This document shows, piece by piece, positions 1 to 9,327 of a DNA stretch of 64,000 nt; within the stretch, counting starts at the first letter, position 1, and the number at the start of each line of letters is the position of its first letter. The DNA comes from Coriobacteriia bacterium (GTDB lineage Bacteria; Actinomycetota; Coriobacteriia; Coriobacteriales; Eggerthellaceae), in assembly GCA_030537355.1 (NCBI GenBank), contig JAUNNF010000001.1, positions 1-64,000 on the forward strand. Direction: 5' to 3'. Under the pieces are notes generated by a model, which saw only the letters and a program-made list of their open reading frames with translations, had not been told where the DNA came from and searched no databases. Position numbers and translations under genes: made by a program.

Positions 1-196
1 CTTATTATCAAAAATAATTATAAGTACGTATTTCAATAAATTAAGTTACAAAATAATTTATATAAACTATATCTATTATATTAAATTTCATTATTTTATA
101 TACAATATTTAAATCTATATGGTAAACAAATCAAAAAAAAATAAGATTGCACATTAAAACTATTATAATATGTATATTAAACAAAATTGGAGTGTT

Positions 197-1534
197 ATGT
201 TTTCAACATTTATTAGCTACAGAAGAGACGGTGGTGCATCAACCGCTTCTAGATTATACATGTTTTTACAACTTCATGGTTATGAGCCCTTCTATGATAA
301 ATCCAAAATGGAATCAGGAAGATTTGACGAACAATTAAGAAACAGAATTATACAATCAAATAATTTTATATTAATACTTTCCAAAAATTCTCTTAATAGA
401 TGTATAAAAAAAGACGATTGGGTTAAAGAAGAGATAAAAACCGCCCTTGAACATAATTTAAATATAGTTATTTTACAAGAAGAAAATTTTGTATTTCCAG
501 AACAGCTACCCAAAGAAATTGAAGTAATCAAATATTATCATATGTTTCAATATACAGAGGAAAATCTTGATAGAGATATGCATCAAATACTCCCAATGAT
601 AAAGAAAAAACACTTAACCAATATAAATACCTCTACTAACAAATTTAAAATATCCGGAGAATACATTACAAGCTATGAAGATGAAGTAGATGGCCAACAT
701 TTAATCATAAAAGCGCCTGCAACATTAAAACGTTTTGGAAACACTATACGCGGAATAACTCAATTTGATGATCAAAAATGGATACTAAAAGGTAAATTAT
801 ACGAAAATAAAAGGTATGCAGGCTTATATTATGCAGAAAATAAAATTGATGATGGTTTCGGTACATTCTACTTAGAAATCAAAGACAACAACACACTTAA
901 AGGGTACTGGGCAGGATACGATAATAAAAATCAAAAAATCAACTCAGGAAAATACGTATTTAAGAAAAAAATTGAAACAGCAATCAGAAAAGCAAAGAAA
1001 CATGACTATAGCTCAATCTCACCAATAGCTGACGTTCAGTTGGGCAAAGACTACTTAACTAGACAGATTTTTTCTTCTTGTCTGAAATCTAATAACAATA
1101 TTAATTGTCTTGTTGCCGACGATGCAGATAATAACTCTATATGCGGTTTTGCTATCTTTAAGCTTATTGACAAGAAAGAACTCAAATCAATTACTAAAGG
1201 TCATGATATAGAACAACTCTGCTTTGAGGACAGTATTGGCTATCTTAGGACAATTGCTGTTGCTCCAGAGTACACAAATCAAGGAATTGCTTCACATTTA
1301 GCTAAAAATATACTTGACTACTTCAAAAACAACAATATCAAATGTATAATTTCTACCGCATGGAAGCATGCTGGAATTATTAATATATCCTCTATTCTAG
1401 AACATTTAGGTTTTGATAAAGTTATTGAAATTCCAAATTATCGGCATGAAGACAGTATTAAGGAAGGGTTTATGTGTCCACAATGTGGAAATCCATGTAC
1501 ATGCAGTTGTGTGATTTATGGCAAATTTGTTTAA
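197..1534 (+). CDS. TIR domain - beta-rich domain - GNAT acetyltransferase fusion, Cys-rich tail
   Basis: The N-terminus (about residues 1-135) reads as a TIR domain: it opens MFSTFISYRRDGG and has a DWVKEEI segment where TIR NADases carry their catalytic Glu. Residues ~150-265 are rich in Gly, Trp and Tyr in short beta-like repeats (for example LKGYWAGYD) and look like a lipocalin-style barrel. Residues ~285-425 match a GNAT acetyltransferase, with the acetyl-CoA loop APEYTNQGIASH near residue 356. The protein ends in a zinc-ribbon-like CPQCGNPCTCSC. I chose ATG 197, not ATG 170, because GGAG lies 4 nt upstream and the TIR motif starts at once. Known TIR proteins of this kind act in phage defence by NAD depletion; that role here is inference. 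The gene is AT-rich and next to a second TIR gene. I know of no described protein with this domain order. Confidence 0.8.
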   Translation: MFSTFISYRRDGGASTASRLYMFLQLHGYEPFYDKSKMESGRFDEQLRNRIIQSNNFILILSKNSLNRCIKKDDWVKEEIKTALEHNLNIVILQEENFVFPEQLPKEIEVIKYYHMFQYTEENLDRDMHQILPMIKKKHLTNINTSTNKFKISGEYITSYEDEVDGQHLIIKAPATLKRFGNTIRGITQFDDQKWILKGKLYENKRYAGLYYAENKIDDGFGTFYLEIKDNNTLKGYWAGYDNKNQKINSGKYVFKKKIETAIRKAKKHDYSSISPIADVQLGKDYLTRQIFSSCLKSNNNINCLVADDADNNSICGFAIFKLIDKKELKSITKGHDIEQLCFEDSIGYLRTIAVAPEYTNQGIASHLAKNILDYFKNNNIKCIISTAWKHAGIINISSILEHLGFDKVIEIPNYRHEDSIKEGFMCPQCGNPCTCSCVIYGKFV

Positions 1535-1578
1535 ACAAAATTATAATATATGTATCATCTTTTTAAATATATTAATTA

Positions 1579-4513
1579 ATGAAATGGAAACGAGTAATCA
1601 TGGCAGATAATAATCAAATGAAAATATTCTTAAGTTACGGTAGAGAAGATGAAAACTCAATAATCAACGAAGCACTCCTTAACTACCTAAAAAAATATAA
1701 GAGCAAAGAAACCAAAAATAAAGTCTTTAAAGTTTGGATAGACAAAGAAAAAATCAAAACGGGTGACGATTGGAGAAGCAAGATTGTTTCGGGCATAAGT
1801 GAAAGTGACCGAATAGTCGCATGCCTTTCAAAACATTCAGTACGAAACCCAGGCGTATGCAGAACAGAACTAGAATTATCTTTATGCTTTAGAGAGCCAA
1901 ATAATGTTAAAACAATTTTATTAGAAGACGAAAATGATGTTCAAGCACCCGCTGCTATATCCCAAAACCAGTGGCTCGACATGAGTGACTGGAAAAATAA
2001 TTACAACAAGGATACAAATACTTTTAATAAAAAATGGTTTAAGAAAAAAATGAAACAGCTTACTAAGGCATTAAAAAATCCTAGAGATAAAATTTTCCAA
2101 GGTGAAATTAGTGCTTTATATTCATATCTAAATCCTCCAACATACAGCAAAAGGCCATTATCTTTAGTGAGAAACATCAACGACAATAATGATATATACA
2201 TTGAAAGGAAATGGTTAATAGAAAAAATCAATAATTGGTTTGAAAATCCTAATTCGAATCAAGTTTTCTGCCTATATGGTAGTCAAGGGACAGGAAAATC
2301 TACTTTCGCTGCTCATTTAATGTTCCAAACGTATTATATTGTAGCTGGTATATTTTTTGAGTTTAACGATAAAAAACTCTGTCGCAAGAAAAATATTATT
2401 ATTACTTTGGCATATCAATTAGCAACAAAAATTCCTGAATATAGAGAGGCTCTTTATCGAAAGTTAAAAGACATGAATCCTTCATTTGATTCAAAAGACA
2501 ATAATACAAATTTTTTCAAAGATTTTGAATTTCATGATGGCGATGAATATAACTTATTCAGAGAACTAATTACTGATCTATTGCCAGCTGAATTTGGAAA
2601 CCATCATAAATATGTCATTCTATTAGATGCCTTAGACGAAGCGTATCAGAATGATAAAGAAATTGTTGAATTCCTCTACGAAAATTTTAAGAATTTCCCC
2701 AGTTGGATGAAGTTTATTATCACCTCAAGACCGGAATATAGAATCACTAAGCAATTTGGTACTATGCAAAAACTTGAATTAGATAGCAAAAAAAAATAGC
2801 AAAACTGTTAAACAAGATATTATCGATTACATATCAACTAGTCTCGGAAATGAAAATATTGATAATAATACAAAATTTAAAATAGCAAGACATTCTGAAT
2901 CCAATTTTTTATATATCAAACTAATATGCAATGATATTAAAAATGGAATTATTAAATTATCAGACATTGATTCGTATCCTGTTGGATTAAACACATATTA
3001 TCGAAGCAGTTTCAGTATATTATTCGGAGAAGTAAATCCAGAAGACAATGAAAATCCTTACAATAAATACAAAGAAGCTTTAGGATGTTTATGTGTATCA
3101 AACAGAATACCTGTTGAACTTTTTTGTACAATCTGTAATTTAGATGAAGATAAATTTTTTACATTCAGAAAAAAACTTAACACTATTTTGAAAATTGAAA
3201 AAGAGGAATTATGGAACGGAGATTTTATTAAATATATATCTTTCTTCCATAAATCTATTAAGGATTGGCTATGCACTAGAGAAAGATCAGAAGAATTTTT
3301 TATCAATACGAATGATATAAAAAAAAGATTTATATCATTTTGCAATAAAATCGTATCAAATAGCTCAGATAACTTTTCAAATATTCCTAACGCAGTTAAA
3401 AGAGATATAAAATATGAGTATACAAATATTCTTAGATTGAATAATGAATACGACGTGCTTTATGATTACATCAAAAATGACATTAATAATTTTCTAAAAT
3501 GGGACGAGATTAACAAATTTCCTGAGGATTACAACACGAATGAATTAATAGAACTTATATATGATATAACGACAAAATCTTATAAAAATTTCGTTAAAGA
3601 ATTTAGTGAAATACATGACTTTTATAAATGTACATTACACTTAAGCTATCCCCATAAAAATACAAAATTAAATGAATTATTAATTAGACTATTTAATGAT
3701 AACGATTTTATTAATGATTTATGTCCATCATTCTTTTATTCCAATATTTATTTTAATATAGATAATTATTTTGAAATAACCAAATTATTTAGTGCTATTC
3801 AAAATGTTTTTACGAAATTTTATGACAACAAATATCGCAAAAACGGTTTCAATTATAAGGAGCTTGCAAAATTTCATATATTATTTATTTATTCTATACC
3901 AGAAATATACTATAGAGATACTGTCAGCCATAAATATGAAAAATATAACGAAAAATCTTCAACGCCATATTATGCAAGTAATATCCATATCCACATAATA
4001 TATCTACGTAACATTATTTACGAACTAAAAGACGCAATACAATATATAGACATTAATGAATTTCCAGAATTTCCTTATTTGAATAAACGGTACAATACGG
4101 ATATAATTGAAAATATAATCAAAGAAAAATATTTAAGATACTATAAAGAATATGATGATCCATATTTTAATGATAAAGACATTATCACATTGATAAAAAA
4201 CGGCGGTTGTTTGCAAAAAGCAATAAATAATGTTGATAAACTATTTAATAATAAAGCGCTAGAAAAACCACATATAAATAGTAAGTTTACTCCTTTAACA
4301 CCTAAAGAGATATTGAATCATTATAATAATTTACTTAAAGAAATCAATAAATCATCAATAATATCCCAACATTATTTCTCAAGTAAGGATATTTCTGATT
4401 CTAAAAAAATACTAGACAATAAGATAGAGAAATATATTAGTAAATATCGCGCCGAGAACAAAGATTATAATTCAATAAAAGAAAATTTTTATAGAGAAGG
4501 GCCATTATGGTAA
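1579..4513 (+). pseudogene. TIR - NACHT-like STAND NTPase, reading frame interrupted by a +1 shift at an A9 run
   Basis: The first frame (1579-2799) encodes a TIR domain (MKIFLSYGRED near residue 14, candidate catalytic Glu in CRTELEL) and a P-loop NTPase: Walker A GSQGTGKS near residue 234, Walker B YVILLDALDEA near 345 and FIITSRPEYRI, as in NACHT/STAND ATPases. It stops at TAG 2797-2799 directly after nine A. The frame shifted by one stays open from 2798 to 4513 and continues the protein (SNSKTVKQDIIDYI onward) as an alpha-helical region of about 570 residues, presumably the sensor. With eight A the product would be one protein of about 977 residues. ATG 1600 (MADNNQ), preceded by GAG, is an alternative start. 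This may be a true pseudogene, a phase-variable gene, a product of transcriptional slippage, or an assembly error. No leucine-rich repeats are seen. Confidence 0.75.
2788..2796 (+). repeat. A9 homopolymer at the frameshift of the TIR-NTPase gene
   Basis: Nine consecutive A follow AGC and are followed by TAGC. A length of 8 or 11 restores one frame across both halves of the gene, so the tract is the site of the shift. Confidence 0.9.
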
Positions 4514-4556
4514 TTTAAATATTAATTTAACTTACACAAAATAAGCGAACAATAAA

Positions 4557-5693
4557 TTAATATGGTCGATTATTATACTTTGTTTTTATCCACATAGCAG
4601 GCCTAACACCTACACCTAAAGCAGCAACGTTTTCTTCTTCTGTTTGGCCTATATAATCTACTGTAGTTGCGTATTCATTCCTACTACCAGTTGTGCGTAA
4701 CCAATACCAAACTGACTGACCTCGCTTAATAAAATCTTCTCCGTATTTCGCGGGAGGAACAACTAAATCCACAGCAGAAACACCGTGTCTATCACAATTT
4801 CGTTTAAAATATTTAGTTACTTCATAATCGTCCAAACAAAATACCTTATCAACAGTCGGCGCCCCTAAATCAAGTCCTATATTTCTATCCGTACGCATTG
4901 GATAATTTGTTGTATTTTTGATTAAACTTAACTCGTCTTCAGAAAAAGCTGAATGTATAAATTCAGAATTCAACCACATTCTTAGTTCACACATTTGCCA
5001 TGTAATATTTTCGTCATTATTGTGATAAGGTCTAAAATCAATTACTTCTTTTGTAACCAACAATTTATTTCCATTATTGTCTTTAGTTAAAACCAACCAA
5101 TCTAAATCATTATTGTTGTAATGACCTAATTGGACAACTTCATAACTTGTGCTGTTAGCAAATTTTGTACCGTTCATTTTGTGAAAATCTAATATCTCAT
5201 CAGCAGATACAGGTTTTTTTTGATGAGCATATATGCCTACATCATAGATTGTTTCTAAATGATCATCACACATTTCAATGTTTTCTTCAGGCCACAAGTG
5301 GCTATGACCATGTAACCAAATATCGTGTGTACTTCTAAAATTTTGAGGAGAAATTGGGTAATGACAAAGCTGGAAATTTTTATCTTTGTATTTTAAATCA
5401 AGATATTTATTTTCAGACTCAAAGACACCTTTATAATCTTTATCAATATCCCCTATTATTAAATGAACCGTTTTACATGCGATAAGATTTCTATAAACCT
5501 GTGTATTATGAGAAGCAAAATCCCCTAGAATATAGAGAATATCATCCTCGCCTACTGTGTTATTAATGTTTTCAATTATTTTATTGTCACGTTTTTCTAA
5601 TTCTTTTTCATTTACGTCAAACGGCGCAAATACTTCTGTTGAGAAATATTCCAAATCTCCTAAATGTAGGTCTGCTGTAAAGTATATAGTCAT
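4557..5693 (-). CDS. Calcineurin-like metallophosphoesterase fused to a DUF6273 domain
   Basis: Residues 1-~160 form a metallophosphoesterase: MTIYFTADLHLGD at the start, GDFASH and a GHSH motif (WLHGHSHLW), all metal-ligand motifs of the family. Residues ~175 to the end match DUF6273-type modules (DWLVLT, LRMWLNSEFI, WYWLRTTG, VRPAMWI), thought to be C-type-lectin/FGE-like in fold. The phosphoesterase substrate is unknown. I prefer ATG 5693 over 5711 because the family motif starts there and AAAGAG lies upstream. The gene follows the AAA+ gene by 13-31 nt on the same strand and is likely translated from the same mRNA. The fusion is unusual; DUF6273 may act as a binding or sensor part, which is inference. 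Confidence 0.8.
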   Translation of the reverse strand: MTIYFTADLHLGDLEYFSTEVFAPFDVNEKELEKRDNKIIENINNTVGEDDILYILGDFASHNTQVYRNLIACKTVHLIIGDIDKDYKGVFESENKYLDLKYKDKNFQLCHYPISPQNFRSTHDIWLHGHSHLWPEENIEMCDDHLETIYDVGIYAHQKKPVSADEILDFHKMNGTKFANSTSYEVVQLGHYNNNDLDWLVLTKDNNGNKLLVTKEVIDFRPYHNNDENITWQMCELRMWLNSEFIHSAFSEDELSLIKNTTNYPMRTDRNIGLDLGAPTVDKVFCLDDYEVTKYFKRNCDRHGVSAVDLVVPPAKYGEDFIKRGQSVWYWLRTTGSRNEYATTVDYIGQTEEENVAALGVGVRPAMWIKTKYNNRPY

Positions 5694-5724
5694 ATCGTCT
5701 CTTTCAATCATTTGTATTATACAA

Positions 5725-8544
5725 TTATGCTGCTACAGTAAATCCATAAGGTTTTTTATCGAATTCATTAATTTTTTCATTCTGGGCGCTATCTATTTCA
5801 AAATCACAAGCTTTTAATTTTTGCAACTCCACATCGCTTAACGATTTGTCAACTTTCATTAATCTATCACTTTGATTAACTATAGCAGTATCAATTAAGT
5901 TTCTGACAAATCTCGCATTACCAAAATCCGTTTTCTTTGTTGCTGTTTTAAGAATTTCTATAATCTTATTCTTTGCAATTTTGTTAATTTTATAATATTT
6001 CTCCTTACATATAAATTCTGCGATTTCAATAAGTTCATCTATAGAATAATCCTTAAAAAATATAGTAGTATTAATACGAGATTTAAAACCTGGATTAGAT
6101 TTTAATAAGTTATTGATTTCTTTTGTATAACCCGCAAAGATAACTACAACTTCCTCTCTATAATCTTCCATATTCTTCATAAAAGCCCCCAAAACAGTAG
6201 GATGCAAATTAGCTAAAGTATAAGCTTCGTCAATAAACAAAACAGATCCTCTAGCATTTTGAAAAGTGTAATCTACATCCTCAGGACCACATAAATCTCC
6301 TGGATGACATTCAATAAAATCACCCACACTAAGCACTCCTTCTTCAGCTAAAATCTTACCAATATGCCTGGCTACTTCAGTTTTACCAGTTCCAGGATTT
6401 CCTGTAAAAGCCATATTCATAGGAACAAAATCACTTTTAATACCTCTGTCCCTGCGCAATTTCTGCATTTTCATATAATTAATTCTTTTACGTACATGTT
6501 CTTTAACGTCATTAAGGCCAATTAACTTGTTTAATTTTTCCGTTGCGCTTATGTCTTTTTGTTTATTGGCTTTAACATCACTCAAACAAATAGTTGTTAG
6601 TTCATCATTTGTATATTTATTTTTATTAAGTTTTGATAATCTAACTTGTTGACGGCCTAAGCAATCTTCAAAATATTTTCTAACAAATCTACCATTGCCT
6701 TTATCTATTCTTTTGCCACCTCGCCATAAAATATCCCTGGCTTCAGATAATGCTTCATCTGTAATCTTTAAATTAGCATTATTCAACATAAGCTTATAAA
6801 TATCTAGCAATTCATCCTGAGAGTAATCAGGAAATTTAAGTATAAATCCAAGCCTCGATCTAAACCCAATATTACTATCAAATAATCTATTCATTCTTCC
6901 AGTATAACCTGCAAATATACATACAACTTCATCTCTATGGTCTTCCATATTCGCAATTAAAGAAGCAACAACCTCATCTCTCATAAATAATTCATAAGCT
7001 TCATCAATAAACAAAACAGAACCCTTACACTTCTCAAAAAGCTCATCTACCTTACATGGAAATGATGGACCAGAAACACTAATTACTCTACCTTCACTTA
7101 AAACATTTGCCTCCTTTAATATTTGACCAAAAAGCCTTGCTACTTCAGTTTTACCAGTACCAGGATTTCCAAGAAACGCCATATGCATACTAAAATTCTG
7201 AACAGGCAGCCCATTGCGTTTACATTTTTCGTTCATTTTAAACCTTGCTAAAATTTCTTTAATTTGTGTCTTTATTTCATTAAGCCCTATTAATGAATTC
7301 AATTTTTCCATAGCGCATGGTTCATGCATACCTTTAATAGCTAATTGACTTTTAAGCTCAGTAGTATATTGCGGAAATTGCTTTGTAATCCTTGACTCAC
7401 ATGCCCAATTATCTAAAACTGTATCTATCTCTGTAACACTTTGGTCCTCAAGAGATTCAGATAGCATTTCTTTAAGTTTTCTATCTGGCACAAGCCCTCT
7501 TTTTTTAGCAAGTGTTTTTAGGTATTCAAAATTTTCGTCAAACGACTTATCTATTGCATTATATACATCATTGATTTTAATTACAGCTGTTGGTAGTCCT
7601 ATGAGTTTCTTAATCCTTTTAGCCAAATTAGAATTTCCTTCGGGTATTGAAAAAATTACTGGAGTGTGTTCCATATAAGGTTTTATTGCCTCAATAAATT
7701 TAGTAAAAGCACTATAGCTATCATTGGAAAAACTATTTTCATTATCATGCAAACCATACTGAACAACAATAGTATTTCCGCACAGCGTAGCTCCCAAATT
7801 TGCATTAAGTAAGTCAAGAAAACGAGAATATGAGTAATGGTTAATAGGTGTATTTCTCTCAGTGTCAATTTTGTCAAAATTAAATTTAAATATATGCGGG
7901 TCTATCCTATTACTGTCTGCCAAAGAACTTAATAGTGCTTCGAGCGAATATTGATAATCCGCCTTATTATTACCTTCTAAAATATAATGGACAGGCACAC
8001 CATTATTAATATCATTCTCTTGCTTTGAGCATTGATATATACGATTAAGTTCATCCTTTAAATTTTCTGAATGAATTGTTCCTTCACATAAAGCAAAATT
8101 TTCTTTTTTAGTAAGAGGCTGTTCTACTACCCAATCATAAAAGAATTTGCTATGCGGTTTCAAGAAGGCCATTAACTCTTCTACGCGAGCTTTTTCTATC
8201 AGACGATTACATGAAAAGTCTCCATCATCTGTTTCATAAAGTTCAGTAAAACTATATTCTTTTATTTCGTATTTTTTATATTCCTTAATGCCTAAAATTT
8301 CTGCACTTAACTTCACTATATCATCACAATCTTCTTTATTGATGCGCCAATCATGGAGAAATAAAAATATGTCAAACCTCTTATATTCTTCATCATCTAT
8401 TGTCGCTATATATCTACGTCTATGATATGCGCTTTCAGTTAACACAATAGCTTTTTTGTCAATTTCCTCATACAAGACTCTTTCATACATATAATTTTCT
8501 AAATTTTCATATTTTACATATATGGATGCTCTTAAAAATTTCAT
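5725..8544 (-). CDS. Tandem AAA+ ATPase of the CbxX/CfqX (SpoVK-like) type
   Basis: Two complete AAA+ modules are visible. The first has GNPGTGKT near residue 458 and Walker B VLFIDEAYEL; the second has GNPGTGKT near residue 714 and VLFIDEAYTL. Each module opens with an (A)xEKLN(S/K)LIGL segment and has the lid order of the CbxX/CfqX family. Residues ~175-400 look like a third, decayed AAA module: ILEGNNKADY stands where Walker A would be and NTIVVQYG where Walker B would be. The first ~170 residues are unassigned. The start has a good AAGGAG site 6 nt upstream. The gene leads a two-gene operon with the phosphoesterase-DUF6273 gene. Relatives are remodelling ATPases; placement beside TIR genes suggests a conflict role, which is inference. 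Confidence 0.85.
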   Translation of the reverse strand: MKFLRASIYVKYENLENYMYERVLYEEIDKKAIVLTESAYHRRRYIATIDDEEYKRFDIFLFLHDWRINKEDCDDIVKLSAEILGIKEYKKYEIKEYSFTELYETDDGDFSCNRLIEKARVEELMAFLKPHSKFFYDWVVEQPLTKKENFALCEGTIHSENLKDELNRIYQCSKQENDINNGVPVHYILEGNNKADYQYSLEALLSSLADSNRIDPHIFKFNFDKIDTERNTPINHYSYSRFLDLLNANLGATLCGNTIVVQYGLHDNENSFSNDSYSAFTKFIEAIKPYMEHTPVIFSIPEGNSNLAKRIKKLIGLPTAVIKINDVYNAIDKSFDENFEYLKTLAKKRGLVPDRKLKEMLSESLEDQSVTEIDTVLDNWACESRITKQFPQYTTELKSQLAIKGMHEPCAMEKLNSLIGLNEIKTQIKEILARFKMNEKCKRNGLPVQNFSMHMAFLGNPGTGKTEVARLFGQILKEANVLSEGRVISVSGPSFPCKVDELFEKCKGSVLFIDEAYELFMRDEVVASLIANMEDHRDEVVCIFAGYTGRMNRLFDSNIGFRSRLGFILKFPDYSQDELLDIYKLMLNNANLKITDEALSEARDILWRGGKRIDKGNGRFVRKYFEDCLGRQQVRLSKLNKNKYTNDELTTICLSDVKANKQKDISATEKLNKLIGLNDVKEHVRKRINYMKMQKLRRDRGIKSDFVPMNMAFTGNPGTGKTEVARHIGKILAEEGVLSVGDFIECHPGDLCGPEDVDYTFQNARGSVLFIDEAYTLANLHPTVLGAFMKNMEDYREEVVVIFAGYTKEINNLLKSNPGFKSRINTTIFFKDYSIDELIEIAEFICKEKYYKINKIAKNKIIEILKTATKKTDFGNARFVRNLIDTAIVNQSDRLMKVDKSLSDVELQKLKACDFEIDSAQNEKINEFDKKPYGFTVAA

Positions 8545-8655
8545 AATTAACTCCTTTTTCTTATTGCTGTCATTAATTATCTTTTTGCACGATATAAAAA
8601 AAATTGCAAAAATTATTGAATAAAATATTATTTTAGATCTAAAAGAAGATAAATC

Positions 8656-8732
8656 TGGCGCGCCTTGAGGGATTCGAACCCCCGACGTACTGATTCGTAG
8701 TCAGTCCCTCTATCCAGCTGAGGTAAAGGCGC
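8656..8732 (-). tRNA. tRNA-Arg, anticodon ACG
   Basis: The minus strand folds as a full cloverleaf of 77 nt: acceptor GCGCCTT pairs with AAGGCGC, the D-arm is CCTC/GAGG, the anticodon loop is CTACGAA with ACG, the T-loop is TTCGAAT, and the CCA end is encoded (8656-8658). Confidence 0.95.
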
Positions 8733-8745
8733 GCGAGCGTTGAGT

Positions 8746-8774
8746 ATTTTCTAACAAACAAGCCTAAATGTCAA
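8746..8774 (-). promoter_or_regulatory. Probable tRNA-Arg promoter
   Basis: On the minus strand TTGACA (8774-8769) is followed 15-17 nt later by TAGAAAAT, a moderate -10, about 15 nt before the tRNA. It overlaps the region upstream of maf on the other strand. Confidence 0.45.
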
Positions 8775-8783
8775 GTAAAATGC

Positions 8784-8789
8784 TAAAAT
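8784..8789 (+). promoter_or_regulatory. -10 box of maf, leaderless geometry
   Basis: TAAAAT ends 7 nt before the maf ATG (8797) and no Shine-Dalgarno sequence is present, so transcription should start at or one base before the start codon. The same 7-nt spacing occurs at 29492 and 55226. Confidence 0.6.
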
Positions 8790-8796
8790 TTGGTGC

Positions 8797-9327
8797 ATGA
8801 AAATTATACTTGCATCACAATCGCCAAGAAGAAAAGAGATTTTAGAAAGTCTCGGTATAGACTTTGAAGTCGTACCTGCAAATTGCAATGAAATGTGTGA
8901 CAAAACTGCACCTAACGAGATTGTTATGGAACTCGCCGAGCGTAAAGCTAAATCTGTTAACTTACCTGGAATTATTATAGGTTCTGACACGATAGTCGTA
9001 CACAACAACGTTGTTTTCGGTAAACCTAAAGACAAGGACGACGCATTTAAAATGCTTAAGCAACTCCAAGATTCTTGGCATGAAGTCTATACGGGAGTAT
9101 GCGTTATCAAAGACTCGCCTATTACTTATTACGAATGTAGCCATGTTCATATGAAAAGGCTAAGTGATAATGAAATTTGGGATTATATTGATACAGGTGA
9201 GCCAATGGATAAAGCTGGTGCATATGCTATACAAGGTATAGGTGCTAAATTAATAGACGAATACAAAGGCGAATTCGAAACTATAATGGGGCTTCCAATA
9301 AAGAGATTAAAAACCCTATTAGTCTAA
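8797..9327 (+). CDS. maf: Maf-family nucleoside triphosphate pyrophosphatase
   Basis: The 176-residue product begins with the Maf signature ILASQSPRRKEIL and contains GSDTIV and the KAGAYAIQG segment with the family's catalytic and binding residues. Maf proteins hydrolyse non-canonical or modified NTPs (dTTP/UTP or m7GTP, depending on subfamily) in the cytoplasm. Length is slightly short but complete. It is a single gene, divergent from tRNA-Arg and convergent with oppA, whose 3' end it overlaps by 9 nt. It has no Shine-Dalgarno site and a -10 box 7 nt before ATG, so its mRNA is probably leaderless. Confidence 0.93.
   Translation: MKIILASQSPRRKEILESLGIDFEVVPANCNEMCDKTAPNEIVMELAERKAKSVNLPGIIIGSDTIVVHNNVVFGKPKDKDDAFKMLKQLQDSWHEVYTGVCVIKDSPITYYECSHVHMKRLSDNEIWDYIDTGEPMDKAGAYAIQGIGAKLIDEYKGEFETIMGLPIKRLKTLLV

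Noticed and set aside
5569-5693. The DUF6273 part of the phosphoesterase as a further hypervariable region
   Set aside because: Its C-terminal codons show normal AT-rich use and no NNC pattern, unlike the BspA modules.
4557-5711. ATG 5711 as start of the phosphoesterase
   Set aside because: The family motif begins at MTIYFTADLH (ATG 5693) and the best purine-rich site fits that start.
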